A stretch of DNA of 64,000 nt from Breviolum minutum Mf 1.05b.01 (GCA_000507305.1 DF241740.1:1-64000), one strand, 5' to 3'; shown: positions 12,751 through 24,608, counted from the first letter of the stretch. The notes: generated from the sequence alone by a model not told the origin. Program-made: numbers and translations.

Positions 12751-12890
12751 ACCTTTACCCCCGAAACGAACAGCATTTTACGCCCCTGAAAAGGAAGGCC
12801 ATCCAAAAACGCCCCCCAAAAAGGAAGGCCTCACCGTATACCAACTTTTTCCATTTTCAGAGGCGAAAAAGGATGTGAGTTTCAGGGAGG
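12751..12890. mobile_element. Inverted-repeat element, family C (long, diverged)
   Basis: The left side TTTACCCCCGAAACGAACAG and the right side GTGAGTTTCAGGGAGG are family-C ends. The interior repeats CCCCTGAAAAGGAAGGCC-like blocks. Confidence 0.5.
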
Positions 12891-13097
12891 AGTTTTTTTT
12901 TCAGCAGCGAAAAAGGGGGGGTTGCAGCTTGCATACTCTTATGAAATATACACCACCCAAATTGTTTAACAAAAATTGAAACCTAAATTTCAAGTTTAGG
13001 ATGTACTCCGAACACCCCGAAAAGCACATGTTTCAAGGCAAAAAAACGTTGGATTTCAGGCTGCCTGTGGTTGTCGTCGTTTCAGCAACTCATTGGA

Positions 13098-13249
13098 TGG
13101 GATCATCCCATGACGGACGTAAGTGGTTAATAACCATGGTGATCGTTGTTGTCCCCTAAGTGGGGTTGTGGGACCCCTTCCAAATGGCCATTTTATGGCT
13201 GGAAAAAAATGGGGGTGATCCTAGCCACTTACGATACCTGGGATGATCC
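13098..13249. mobile_element. Inverted-repeat element, GGATCATCCCA...CGTAAGTGG type
   Basis: The left end GGGATCATCCCATGACGG followed by CGTAAGTGG is matched by the right end CCACTTACG followed by CTGGGATGATCC. Single copy in this window. Confidence 0.6.
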
Positions 13250-13750
13250 TCCAAGTAATAGATATGATGGTTTCAAATTGTCCTTGAGGTGCCCCCGAAG
13301 CGGGAAAACTCCTTGGCTTTCATTTCCGAGATGTTTTTTTCTGGAAAGCCCCAATCTTCAGGTCCATGTGCAAAAGCAGTACACTCCATGGAACTCTTTT
13401 TTCCCCACAACTGTCAGGAAAAAAACTTCCTTGTTGAGGGTAGTGGATTGCACAAAGGAAGCTTCAAATACACAAAAACCATCAAAAACCAACTTTTTGT
13501 TTCTTTCTACATTGTTTCTTGTTGGCCAGTCCGAACCCGTGTGGGCTGTTTTTTCCCTTGAATATTAACGGGGATGCCGCCGGGTTTTGCCACTAAGAAG
13601 ACTTTCCGACTTTGCAATCGCCAAACAAACCCCCCCCCGGCGCCTTTGTCAAAAGCTCACTGCCACTAACCTCACGCTGCAATCTAGCATGGAAGAGCCA
13701 GTCTATCACTCTACCCTTCTTTGATCTCAACTTCCATTTTGGAGGCCATT

Positions 13751-13861
13751 TGGGTGTTTCCGTAAATGGTGGTACCCCCATTTCACACCTTTTAATGATC
13801 ATTTTTAGCAGGAAAACCCCATGGTTGTTGGGGAAACCCACCATTTTAGGAAACCCCCATT
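13751..13861. mobile_element. Inverted-repeat element, family B relative
   Basis: GGGTGTTTCCGTAAATGGTGG at the left and CCACCATTTTAGGAAACCC at the right form the stem. The interior CACACCTTTTAATGATCATT is shared with 33255-33367. Confidence 0.65.
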
Positions 13862-14962
13862 TTTAGGAAAAAAACAGCCAGACTACAAATCGACGATCCG
13901 GCGGCTTGAGACTTTCCAGCTATCACTTCGATTCGATGGGGTTCTTTTTTTCGGTGGGATCCAATTTGTTGTACCTAAGGACAGTTTCAACAACTCGCTA
14001 ACGACACTAGTCCACTTAAAGACCTGGTGATTTCTTGTGGAATTCGTCTATTTTCCTCCAAAACTCTGACTATTCAAGTTGAAATGATGACAACTATATA
14101 ATGGATGACATTCGTTTTGTCCAATCTTTCATTCACAAACGGAGTTAGCGCTGGCATGTTCACTGGCATTTGTCAAAAAGCCCTAAGAGCTTGACCTTTT
14201 TGAGGCTTTCCATTGCACCATTCATCTGAGTCCTTTGGCGCGGTTAACCAACGCCTGACACATCAACCTCCATGGCGGCAATATTTAAAACTGATTTGCA
14301 TGGAAACTGGGCTTTGATTCATGATGCATGAATCTACTCTAAAATCATCATATTTCACCAACCTGGATTTTCCCGAAATAAGGAGATTTCCCTTCCTTAG
14401 CTACCTTTTGGGGTGAGGTCGTGTGACGTCGCTATAATTGGACCAGAATGATTCCTGCAATACAAATTCAGGTTTAGTTTAGGGGATGTGAACACAAGAT
14501 GATTAAATTAGCCACAAATTTTTGATGTGACCGACCGACCCACAGGATCACCAACCAGCATCATCCTGATGGTTGCAAGGTATATATGTAAAGCTATTAA
14601 TGGATCACTTGATTATACACAATCATATGTAAGCAACTGCACCTTTCGCACATCACATTCTCCATATAAAAATGATTAAAAATGTCTCCAAATCCATCCT
14701 CTCTCCCTGGGAAGGTCTTTCAAATCCATCCACTCATTTCAACTGCCATTTTTCCAAAAAAAAAAAAAGAAGAGAGAGAGAGACAGAAAAGCACTGTTGT
14801 CAGCACGGTGCAGTACGTCTTTACTTCCAAAACACCACAAAAAACCTTTGCCCAGTCTATACTTGTCTTTCCTTTCCCTCCAACCCACCCACACCTTTTG
14901 AAAAATAACAACCGAAAGGAGAAATGTCGGTCCTGCCAAACTTGAAATAAGAGTCAGACCTG

Positions 14963-15290
14963 AAGTCCGGGGGGTCGCTTTTTCATGCTTGTCTTCTGGG
15001 GGTTGGACATTCATCACTTGCTTATCGTTCAATAAGCTCTCAATAAGACATTATTTCTGGTCCTTCTTTGGGGAAGAGTAGAAGACAGGATTCCTATGAT
15101 TATAAAGATATACCCCAAAAATATCTTAGGAAAAAAAACAGATCAATAAACAAACAAACAAACAAACAAACAAACAAACAAACAAACAAACAAACAAACA
15201 AACAAACAAGTAAACCAAAAAACACAACAAAACAAAACAAAACAAAACAAAACAAAACAAAACAAAACAAACAAACAAACAAACAAACAA

Positions 15291-15322
<32 letters not shown>

Positions 15323-16420
15323 ACAAATGTACAAATGTTGGGTTGGCACCAGAAAATGATACCGGTGCCTCCCCATTTTCCAGATGTTAATTTTGTGGGC
15401 AGAATTTCAAGGAAGGTTGATTCTTGGCGAGAAAGTTGGCTGCTTCCCCTTAGGCCCAATAGGATCGAAATCCCTGAAGATGCACTTCAAAATCGCTATT
15501 CCTGGGAACTAGGCCCTCATTTCCAAAATCCATGCCTAAAAAAAACAAAAAGTCTACCCAAAAACGAAAAACGGCCTGAAATCCGAAAAAAAAAAATGAA
15601 CAACAAAAATTGAAGTCCCCCAAAAAAAACCTGGGGCATTCATCCAAATGTTTCCTACAAGTGACGGGCCAACCCCATTAACAAAACACTTTCGACACCA
15701 GGTCCGCCCAAGGAACTTGGTCAGTTCTCTTCGGAACTGTTTGGTCTTAGCCTTGGAGGTTTCCAACTCACCAAATCTCAGGTTGAATTGCGGGAGAGTT
15801 GATGTTAGGATCACTGAGGATCCTAACATCAGTTTTTGCTGGTACATCAGAAGATTGCCAAATATGTCAATATAATGAACGTTGTGTACATTATGAAAAA
15901 GTGTATGTATGATGATACATATATGTTAGAGGGAGAGAGCAAGATCGCTGATGTATAAATGGATACATGCAACCATGTTTGATATTCTATTCATCTTCTA
16001 TTTTTGTCGTTTGAAGTTTGAACCCTTTCAAAACGGGTCTGATGTAAACAAAACGAAACAAGGGTCATGTTCTGTTTGATGCTCCGTGTGTCAACAACGA
16101 CCCATGTTCAAATTGGACCCTAGTCATATGCCATAAATATCTGCAAATATTCAACAGAACTAACAATGGTACTCATGTACTTGTGATGATCTCAAGAATT
16201 TCAGTCACCTCGGAATGGCGACGAGAGCTTATCAGCAACCCCCTTACTTTCTTTCCAACGATTTAGCAGCTCCAATTCTGCATCGAGGCTTTTTTCATAA
16301 GCAATGTCAAAAAAACACAGTTTGATTGACTCAAATGTTCGATTACTTTTAAACGCCCGTCCATGAACCATGACAGGTGTCAGATCGTCACCAATCTGGA
16401 CTTCAACACAAACAAAAAGT
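14963..16420 (-). CDS. Unrecognised gene, several exons
   Basis: Three exon-like blocks. The first, 16420-16209 (212 nt), runs from an acceptor CTTGCAG|A to a donor CGAG|GTGACT and stays open for 70 codons. It contains QIGDDLTPVMVHGR and ends in a charged helical stretch (SLDAELELLNRWKESK). The second, about 15776-15707, encodes a very basic helix (LETSKAKTKQFRRELTKFLG). The third, about 15023-14963, ends KATPRTS before AG|GTCTGA. The phases of blocks one and two do not join directly, so at least one exon is unseen. The basic helix faintly recalls ribosomal protein uL29, but I would not name it so. It begins only about 80 bp after the stop codon of the dioxygenase gene, on the same strand. 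Confidence 0.45.
15146..15326. repeat. Compound (CAAA)n-(CAAAA)n-(CAAA)n-(GCAA)n tract
   Basis: Four successive blocks: AAAC units to about 15210, AAAAC units about 15221-15270, AAAC again to about 15292, then GCAA to about 15320. Open frames here are Lys/Gln/Thr/Asn repeats or Cys/Leu/Phe repeats on the other strand and are artefacts. Confidence 0.95.
15799..15828. repeat. Perfect 12-bp hairpin
   Basis: GATGTTAGGATC, a 6-base loop ACTGAG, then GATCCTAACATC: a perfect inverted repeat in the intron just upstream (minus sense) of the 15776-15707 exon. No oligo-T tail suggests a terminator. Confidence 0.8.
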
Positions 16421-16498
16421 CTGCAAGCTAAAAATGTGATTCAACTACGAAATACTTAAATGTTCAGCTTTCCCTTTTAAATCATGGCTTAAATCTTT

Positions 16499-19400
16499 TC
16501 AAAATGTTCCTTTCTTCAGCTCCTTTTTTTTCCTCGCCCTCTTGGCGTTGGATACCACCTCCTCCTCCTGGCCGTGCCGAAGCTCGTCTGCCGCCACCTG
16601 TCCCGGGCGGTTTCCGGGCGTCGAGTGCAGCTCCTCGATGGGTACATCGGGCAAACCTCTGGAGGCTGTTGTCCATAACCAGCAGCGCCATAAGAAACGC
16701 CGCGGATCGCAATAGGGATCACGGCCATGAAACATACCTGGGCAAGGATGATTTTTTTCAAAGGATGATCCTTTTCTTTAAGAATGGTGAGAAATCTTTG
16801 AAAGTCCAGTAATAGTAAAAATGGAAAACTCCCTTACCCCTTGTTCTCTTTTCTGGAACGGAAAATAAAGATCTTTTAAGGAAACTTCATGTTTCGAAAT
16901 TCACGGAGAAAACTCTTAGGGGAAGATCCCAGCAGTTCTGGAGAGGCTTGAGAGGTCACGAGGGAATTGACTTCTTTCCTTCTCCACCATATTATCCGAC
17001 CGAATGCCCTCCATTCCTCAAAGAAGAAATGCTGGCTAATCATTGTCACTTGACTTCTACTGAAACCAATGGAGCTAATATGGATATTTTTTACAACGTC
17101 CACAACCACAACCACAAGCATCATCCCTTCATGTCCCCAAGCCACGATAATTGTCCACCACTAAGGCATCTCCCGGTCGCAGAAATACACGCTGTGCTCG
17201 GTCGGCTGCATGTTGGATGCAAGCATGATACGTTGCCAGCATCTTGGCATCCTTTGCAACCAACTTCTAAATGCCGCTTCATGTGTTTGTGTGTCATGTA
17301 TGATAGTTATCATGTATATGCACATATATATATATATATATGATTATATGTACACGAACATATGTGTATATATATATATGCCAATGCCTCTTTGCTATTT
17401 GACAAGTTGTATATTTCCATGAAGTCCAAACACTTCAAATGCCACATCAGCGCGGCCATTCCATGGCTGCAAGAACACGTTAAAACAACGAATCTGACTA
17501 CAAAGCTCTCATCCATGTTTCCATAACTCTCAAGTTTTCATAGTTTCCATAATCAACTTCAAGAATTGGATCAGGATTGCGGGAGATGGAACCTGCCACA
17601 GCATATCTCAAAATGACTTCCACCATTTATTTTTCCCCCCTTTCCCCCCCCCTTCCACCCCAAAAACTCCACCTTCTCAGCATCCTCAGCTTCCTCTCGT
17701 ACCCGTTGCGCAGCAAAGGCCATGGGTGGCCCAGGTAAACGACAGCGCAAGGCTTTGCGATCTTCGGGACCTCGCATCAGCACAGGCGTCACGCTCAGCA
17801 ACCGCGAGGTTTGATTGATGGGCCGCTCCTCAAGGGCTTTGACCACCCACCTGGGGCGGGGTAGAAGATGAGATGGTTGAAACAACTGGGGAGTTGAGTT
17901 GATTCTGATTCTTAAGTCTTAAAGGTTTATATAAAGTATATAGGTCCAAGTAGGTATCAATTTCCAGAAATTTCAAGAATTTCTTATGGAAGACTTACGA
18001 CTCATTCGGATGACAAGTATGTCAGGCCACTGTCCGTAGAATTACATCCTGGGTCTCTTGAACCTGGAGTCTTCCTACCCTCCAGAATCACAGTCATCAA
18101 ATCACATCTTCTCCTGGTGGCCTGCAAATTAAGTGTGACAACAAATACTGAGAAACTAACATACCAAGCTGCAGTTTTTCCACCCATAGCATACCATAGC
18201 TGCATGTATTAAAAACCTATTGAAAACAAACGGAGTTTCCTGGTTTCACCGGCACCTTCCCATCCCAGCCATCCCAGGTGGACCTTGTCTCAGGGTCTGC
18301 TTCAAGATCCTTCAAGATCTGATAGCCATCAATCAAGAAATTGCCACCTCCCTCCTGGAAATCACAAAAGTCACAGAAATTCCCAAAAAACACAACCCGA
18401 AACACGAACACACCAAACTTCAAAAACAAAACGCGGCACAACAAAAGAGAGATCCCCCCAACAACAACAACAAAAAACACATCATTTTGTTCTGGATCAG
18501 CATCCATAGGCGTGTAGAACGGCTGCCCGTTTTTTCTTGGTGATGTAAGTATATGTAAATGTGATGATACCTGACAATAAATATGAGATTCTCTGGAGAC
18601 AGTGGTATCATCTGATTTACCCCTTTGCAGTTCAAAAATGGAACAGTTCACTAGGAAGAAAAAAAGGTCAGCAAATGAGGCAAATCCCAATCCCATGTCA
18701 CGCCAAACCCCGGAAAAAAAAAGCGCACCTCGCATGCATGAGCACAGAGCAGCAAGAAATAGTCTGGGAACCTTCACAAAAATTGACAGATGAGAATCTC
18801 ATCGGCTTATCGCAATGCAGCCAGTGATGTGTTTTTATTCGTTGGCATGACATGGGTTATCAGTTGAACTTCGCAAAATTCAAATTGGAGCTATGAGCGC
18901 AATAATTGGTGCATTTTCACCATAAGTGAGGGAGATATATACATATATAATTTATATAATCGTTCCAACTGATCAATCAAACATACAACCCCCTTTTCCA
19001 TTATCACTACTCCACCACAGCCCATCCACAAAAAAAACACTTGGCTCAAGCGAAATTCTCTCAGCTCCCTAGAAGGGGTCGGTCACGAAGGTCGTGAAGG
19101 TCGATGAAGTTGGTGGCAACAAAAATCCCCGTTTTTAAAGGGACTGTTGTTCTGTAGACAATACCTCTGAACCAACCATTGATTTTAAGGGGACATGTTA
19201 GTTTTCAGTGGAGTAACAGATGCTTGAAATGAAGTTCTGAAAAAAAAAAAAAGACACATGGTCTACCAGTGAATCGACGAAGAAAAAAAACAAGAACATG
19301 AACCCCAAACTGACAAGTGCAGCTTCAGAAGCTTGTCTCCATAGGCATGGCCATCAGTATGTGCTTTGAAGGTGTCATCCTGGCAACCGGTACTACGGTA

Positions 19401-20153
19401 CTACCACCAACACCAAAAAGCACTACACAAAGCACCACAAGAAACACTGTTCAGCTCCCCGTCCTGTTGATGTACAAAGATCCTCCTACCTTGCCAACCA
19501 ATTACCCTCTGGTAAACTAACATAGCAATGGAAAATGGACCCTTTGAAGATGTATTTCCTATTAAAAATGGGGATTTTCTATGGCTATGTTAGTTTACCA
19601 GAGGGTAATATGGCAAGCATCCTGTTTCTTGATGATTTTGCCCATCAATCCAGAGAAACCCTCCATAAATGAGTTCGAAAAAATCCCTAGGAAAATAACC
19701 CAACAACTCACCTTTAGTGGTGGCGGCTATAAGTACCAAGGAACAACTCGAGGTTTACAACCATCCAAAAGGAAACACTCGTGTTTTTTTTCAGAGAAAC
19801 TAAAGAAGGGCTGTGCCCTCCACAAGCAATCCATTCAGAACCATGTAATATATTCACCTTTAAAAAAAAGACGTTGCTTTATTTCTTGCGCTTATGCTTA
19901 ATGTTGGGTGAGGAAAAAAAAACGACAACTAAAAAAAAAAACCTTTCAACACCCCCCTTTCGAAAAAAAAAATCAAAAAACCTCAGGAAATTTGTTGGGG
20001 TTTCCCCACCCCAAAAAATAATAAATACCCTCCTCTGCCGATTCAAGGTATTTCCCCCCAGCGGCACCTTCAAGATACCTCGTTGGCTCAAGATCCGTTC
20101 CGAGACCTCCGCCGGCGGAGGCGCTGCCAAGAGCTCTTCCTCAAAGAGGCGCC
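16499..20153 (-). CDS. TauD/TfdA-type Fe(II)/2-oxoglutarate-dependent dioxygenase
   Basis: Exons seen, in coding order: 20153-20079 (or longer), 19379-19333, 18535-18481, 18354-18256, 17850-17673, 17466-17404, 17266-17146, 16737-16499 (stop). Phases join from 19379 to 18256 and from 17850 to the stop; something is missing between 18256 and 17850 and around the N-terminus. Iron ligands: HTDGH gives the H-x-D pair, and DNYRMFHGRDPY the distal His. The latter follows RPGDALVVDNY and precedes RRFLWRCWLW, where an Arg would bind 2-oxoglutarate, as in the TauD/gamma-butyrobetaine hydroxylase group. GGGNFLIDGY matches the usual GGE-x-LL-x-DG segment. After the catalytic core comes an unusual C-terminal tail of about 50 residues ending in a Lys/Arg-rich block. 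The substrate cannot be inferred; the family hydroxylates amino acids, betaines, taurine and others. Confidence 0.8.
17322..17382. repeat. TA microsatellites
   Basis: Two (TA)n runs separated by a short GATTATATGTACACGAACATATGTG spacer, in the dioxygenase intron between exons 17466-17404 and 17266-17146. Confidence 0.8.
19503..19607. mobile_element. Inverted-repeat element, family A, copy 2
   Basis: Nearly perfect ends: TACCCTCTGGTAAACTAACA on the left and its complement ending at 19607, with TA at both outer edges. Lies between the first and second dioxygenase exons. Confidence 0.88.
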
Positions 20154-21258
20154 CTGGTAGTTCTTGGGCTGCCTACCAAGGGGGGTGGGGTTGGGGTTGG
20201 AGACCCGGGGATAAGGAAACATGGATTCCAGGAAAAGTGGAGAAGAAAATGTTTATATGTGAAGTTAGTTATATAATATGATATCATGAGATTTTTATTG
20301 TATATCATAAATGACGATGTAGATGTGATGTGTCAATGAATATTGACAAAAATGCTCAATCTGATACTGATACTATGCCTTACCAGCTTTTACATGACTT
20401 GAATCCCCCCCCTTGGACCTTCACACACTCCAGTCCACACAGGTGTCATCAACTGTCATCAACAGCTCACGCCTCATAGGTAGTCTCACATCCTTCCAAA
20501 ATACAGGCGCCATGTTCATGCAAGGCTTCCCTAACAGCCTCCAATGAGGTCACCCTTGGGCATGTCATGGCAAAATCGTGAAGCCACACAAGTGGTAAAG
20601 TGTCAAGTTTTGGACTGGAAGGCAAATATGGATATTTATATTATATAATATAATATATATCCGCCGACCCCTCGCCTTTTTCGAGGGGGAGGCGAAANGC
20701 TCTTGAATATATATTGTTGTTTCTATTTCTTTACGTATGTATACAGTATACATCTATATAATCATTGTTTAGTTAGTTGTTTATTCGTTTATGTATTTAC
20801 ATCACATGATGATTACACGGTTTGCTGATTGAGACTCTTTCGAAGCAAAAAAAAACATGAACCGCTTGGAAAGCAAAATTCCTGATGAACCAGAAGGCTT
20901 GATTCATGAACACAAATCACTCACAGAAACATAATGAAAGCTGCATGAAAGGCTTCGCAGATTTGCCAGCAGTTTTGTATGCATGTTGCATGTATGCTTG
21001 AAAGTATGGATCAATTTAGATATTTCAATCAATGGGCTGAAAAAATGCTGAGCGGTTGAAAAAAAAACATATCAGTCTATCATAGGCTTTTTTGAGCGTC
21101 ATGACGCTCCAAAAAAAAACATGGGATTCATGCATGGATTCGCTGTGTTCAAAGGGCTGCCAGCGGACCGTGATGGACCATGAAGTTCCAACTTGAATCG
21201 AGACAAGCAACGAAAAAACCATGATAAAGCCACTGGAGAGTCGAATTGCAGGTCAAGG

Positions 21259-21264
21259 TCGTCG

Positions 21265-21330
<66 letters not shown>

Positions 21331-21366
21331 ATCATCACCAATCATCATCATCATCATCATCATCAA
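21259..21366. repeat. (TCA)n microsatellite
   Basis: About 100 bp of CAT/TCA triplets broken by two AATCA units. It yields artefactual poly-Asp, poly-Met, poly-His and poly-Ser frames. Confidence 0.95.
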
Positions 21367-21561
21367 TCATCCTGGTTTTCATGGGTTCCATTCCCTCCCC
21401 ATTTCGGGATTTTTGATTTATGTAATTCGGGCCCCCCAAACTCGATCCACAGTAGGCAATCCCGTGCTGCGCATCAGGCTTCGCCGGGACCTTTGAGGGT
21501 TCCAGGTGGTTTTGGGTGAGGCAAAGGCCCTATGAGGAAAGTTCAGGGGATAGGGGTGGGC

Positions 21562-21656
21562 CCCCAAAATGGATGGTGAAAATAATGGAAAACCCTATTA
21601 AAATTATTAAATTGGATGATTTGGGGGGAAAACCCACTATTTTCGGAAACATCCAT
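21562..21656. mobile_element. Inverted-repeat element, family B, reverse orientation
   Basis: Reverse complement of the copy at 47203-47320, sharing AAAATGGATGGTGAAAATAA, TGGAAAACCCTATT and ACTATTTTCGGAAACA. The left end is eroded. Confidence 0.65.
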
Positions 21657-21798
21657 TTTTTGGGAGGCTACGTTTAGTTTCAGGGAGGTGGATATCATTT
21701 ACTACATCTTATACGGGTGTTTCCAAAAATAGGGGTACCCAACAACCACAGGAAATTTCCTACTAAAAAATTTCTCAGCACTTGGGGTTTTTTTGGGG

Positions 21799-21916
21799 GT
21801 ACCATCCTTGAAACCAACATTTTTGCCCCTGAAAATGGATGGCAAAGGAAGACGATCCTTGCCTTGAAAATGGATAGCCTATGTTCAGGTGCGAACTGTC
21901 AGTTTCAGGGAGGGTA
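21799..21916. mobile_element. Inverted-repeat element, family C
   Basis: The left end TACCATCCTTGAAACCAACA and right end GTCAGTTTCAGGGAGGGTA are the family-C terminal repeat. The interior has CCCCTGAAAATGGATGGCAA as in the 39.5-kb copy. Confidence 0.65.
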
Positions 21917-22522
21917 CATCTTACCTTCTCCAACGTTGTCATGCCGAACAAACTCGCGAAAAAGTGAGTGGAACTTATCCAGGATAACTTGCCACACAGT
22001 AACGGGCCCCATGTTATAGATAACTGCTTTGAGGATTCAAAGATTCCCAAAAATGTTTCCAAATGTGTGCCAACTTTCTTGAGTTGGGACAAGAAAAAAA
22101 AACAAAAAATCTGTCTTTAGCCAGTTGATGTGCCCATCCCAACACCACAATTGAAAAACGCCAGCCAAAAAATCAAAATCGTTTCTCAAAAAATGGCGCA
22201 AAACAAATGGAAAAATATCGAGAAAAAAAAACGAAACCAACAGTAACCAATCAAAGGATGGCTCGCACCTTCGGCTCGCCGCCAGACCTGACAGCTCGCA
22301 CCACAGCGGCATCGGACCGGTGTTCGGGTCCCGAAAGTTTGTTCATCGCACAGGTTTTGCGAACCACTTTTCCACCGCCCCTACATCCAACTATCCCCTG
22401 ACATGAGCACTCAACGCCACCGCGAAGTCTTTGATATCGCGTCAGCTGAGCTCCACTCAAGCTGGGGGCATTCAGGGTTCGTCCTTGAGAACTGAAGTTT
22501 TCCACCATTTCAAACTGGAAGT

Positions 22523-23898
22523 TTAACATTGTGGCTGGGGAGGTTCATCCCGGCCGCCGCGGCCAAAACATGAGATCAATCCAGAACCCGCCACTCGAGC
22601 GGTGGATCGCATTTGGCCCCCTGAAGCATTATCCACTTTCTTTGTGTAGCGAGCAATCCTCATCCATGTGGTAACGGTGTCCCCAATGCTGAGAATGTAG
22701 AGGAACCATTTCACCAGTATAGCAGGCACGGTAAATGTCAAGTTGAAATCGATGGAGAACATGAAGCTCAAGTCCAAAAAGAAAGTGGGGAAATTATTGA
22801 AGAAGAAGAGGCCCACCACCGGGAGCAAGCACATGGACGCAATGCAAGTGATGAACAGAATCAGCCAAAACAAGACATGACGGACATCGCTCTTCTCCTC
22901 CCAATTGATCCATAACAGGATGAACAGAACTAATGAACAGGGCGATATGATTGTAGCAAGAAGCATGATGACACCCCAGCCAGGCATAGTCTTCACCACC
23001 ATGATGTGTGTCTTTCCAATCGTTCCTACGGAACCCAAAGGCCCAAGAATCTCATTGGCTGTAAGACTCAAGAAAATGTACTGGAAAACCTCCCACAGTA
23101 TTTTCTTGCAATTCCCCCATTCATCAAAAAGTAGAAACAGATGCATCTCAAAATCCACAAGTAGGCAGTAAGGATGGAAGCGACAGACAGCCAAGCGATT
23201 GGACTGTAGAGAGACAGCCCACCATCGCCCACAAGTGCTCCATTCACGGGGCACAACTCATCTACATTTACATCTGAAGATCGCAAAAGTATGTCTAACA
23301 CGTTAGCCGAAGGTAAGGCTGACGCGTTAGCCCCAGAACCGATAGCTATCTCTTCCTCTTCCTGGTAAACCTCACGGCAATTGCAGCCATCCCTCTTCCA
23401 TAGGTTTGGAAGGCATTTGTCTTCCAAAGACTTCCAGACCAAATTCTCCATGATTCTGTCCCTTCTATTTTTGATTTGATCTTCTGAAACCCCACAAGTA
23501 GCTGCGTCCTTGCTCGTGCTGCCTTGAATTATGTTGAGGTCCTTTTTAAGAAGGAAGCTGTTCCCATCTATGCTGAAGTCAAAGCTATTGTTGCCAGCGT
23601 ACGTTGCAACCATTTCCTCCGTTCTTTTTTTGGCGTCCTCCAACACTTTTGGGGTTTTCCCTGCGATAAAATAGCAATAACCAGAAGCTAAAGCCTGTGC
23701 ATGATGCGGGTCGCGATGAGTGAAAGGGAACTGAAGGGGTGCTGCTACCGGCATCGCCAGAACTCCAGGCGTGTTTGAAAGTGTAACGACCACGATGAAT
23801 GCTGCCAAGCAGTTCACGGCTCGCAGGACGAGCAGGCAGCCTCTCAACTTGAACTCAACCTTTTCGAAAGGGTTCTTGACATTGCCATCTGCAGTCAT
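22523..23898 (-). CDS. Multi-pass membrane protein of unknown function, one frameshift
   Basis: A large, nearly intron-free gene, in contrast to its neighbours. The first frame starts at the Met codon at 23898 (MTADGNVKNPF), has a hydrophobic segment at about residues 20-42, then about 180 residues of soluble, probably lumenal sequence with Cys pairs (CLPNLW, GCNC) and an NNS glycosylation sequon, then a second hydrophobic segment at about 232-258. Near 23115 the frame breaks. From there the next frame carries on with further hydrophobic helices and a hydrophilic tail, stopping at 22523. Both frames are clearly coding on their side of the break. It lies at homopolymers (5 T, 5 G on the minus strand) where one missing base would explain it, so it is either a sequencing indel or a disabled gene. 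I do not recognise the family. Confidence 0.72.
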
Positions 23899-24570
23899 TG
23901 CAGTTCCAATTCGCCAGATCTTGGCGGGAGAGAGCGGCGGGTGGTTTTAAGTTTCGAGCAACTTGGCTGGGAAATCATGAGATCGGTCTCGTTGAAATCA
24001 GTGCCATGTTCACCTGACACAGACAATATCGGAAGTGGAAACACCCAGTTTTCAACGCATCTCAAAAAAACACCCCACAGCAACCTTCAAGATGCCAGGG
24101 TTTTGGGATTCAACTAACCATTCAGGACATATCATCACTTCCTTAGAATCCAAATTTTTGTCGGCAAACTTAGCTCAGGGTTTACATTCAATACATCACT
24201 AAGATTGATTCACATCATGTTGAACCCTTTTAGGATGTAACAAATTACTCTCAAAAAAACGTTTCGGCTTCTCAGGTTGATTTGTTCAAGGTTGGACATG
24301 GGTTGGGTTTAAAGTGTAGATCAATCTGATGATGACATCGACCCAAAACACCAATTTTGGGCTTCAAAATAGTAGGTTTAGGACCCCCCCATTTCAACCA
24401 GGCTCCATAGGAGGTGTTGAAACCATTGATATCCATTGATGGCATCAACGTGGTCGTAACTGTGAGACCATCTACCCGGACCTACAAAACTTGCGGCCGC
24501 CGCTGCAGAGATGGCCTGGCAGGTGGAAGGATGAAGATGACAAGGACAAAGACCATCAATCACAACAACA

Positions 24571-24608
24571 ACCAACCAAACAAACAAACAAACAAACAAA
24601 CAAACAAA
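24571..24608. repeat. (CAAA)n microsatellite
   Basis: About nine AAAC units, the same motif as the larger compound tract at 15146. Confidence 0.85.

Larger units (their letters stand above)
11740..14960. other. No confident gene; elements and isolated exon-like frames
   Basis: Probably contains the 5' end of ispH and the 3' end of the gene at 15-16.4 kb. I see only fragments. A minus-strand frame near 12640-12560 ends at an AG|GT donor after WGNTKQ. A Kozak-like GCCGCCATGGAGG sits on the minus strand near 14275. A possible exon near 14463-14412 runs between TTGCAG and AAG|GTAGC. None is recognisable. Inverted-repeat elements lie at 12751-12890, 13098-13249 and 13751-13861. Confidence 0.4.
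20280..22520. other. Intergenic; no gene seen
   Basis: No exon I can support. It holds an AT stretch at 20636-20660 next to a short GC-rich hairpin containing the N at 20698, a (TCA)n tract at 21259-21366, a family-B copy at 21562-21656 and a family-C copy at 21799-21916. The 22250-22520 stretch before the membrane-protein stop is GC-richer but has no convincing frame. Confidence 0.5.

Noticed and set aside
15068..15613. 181-codon plus-strand Lys/Gln/Thr/Asn frame and its minus-strand partners
   Set aside because: Driven by the CAAA/CAAAA tract; the flanks on either side are not protein-like in the same frame.
21099..21519. Poly-Asp, poly-Met, poly-His and poly-Ser frames
   Set aside because: All come from the (TCA)n microsatellite read in different frames.
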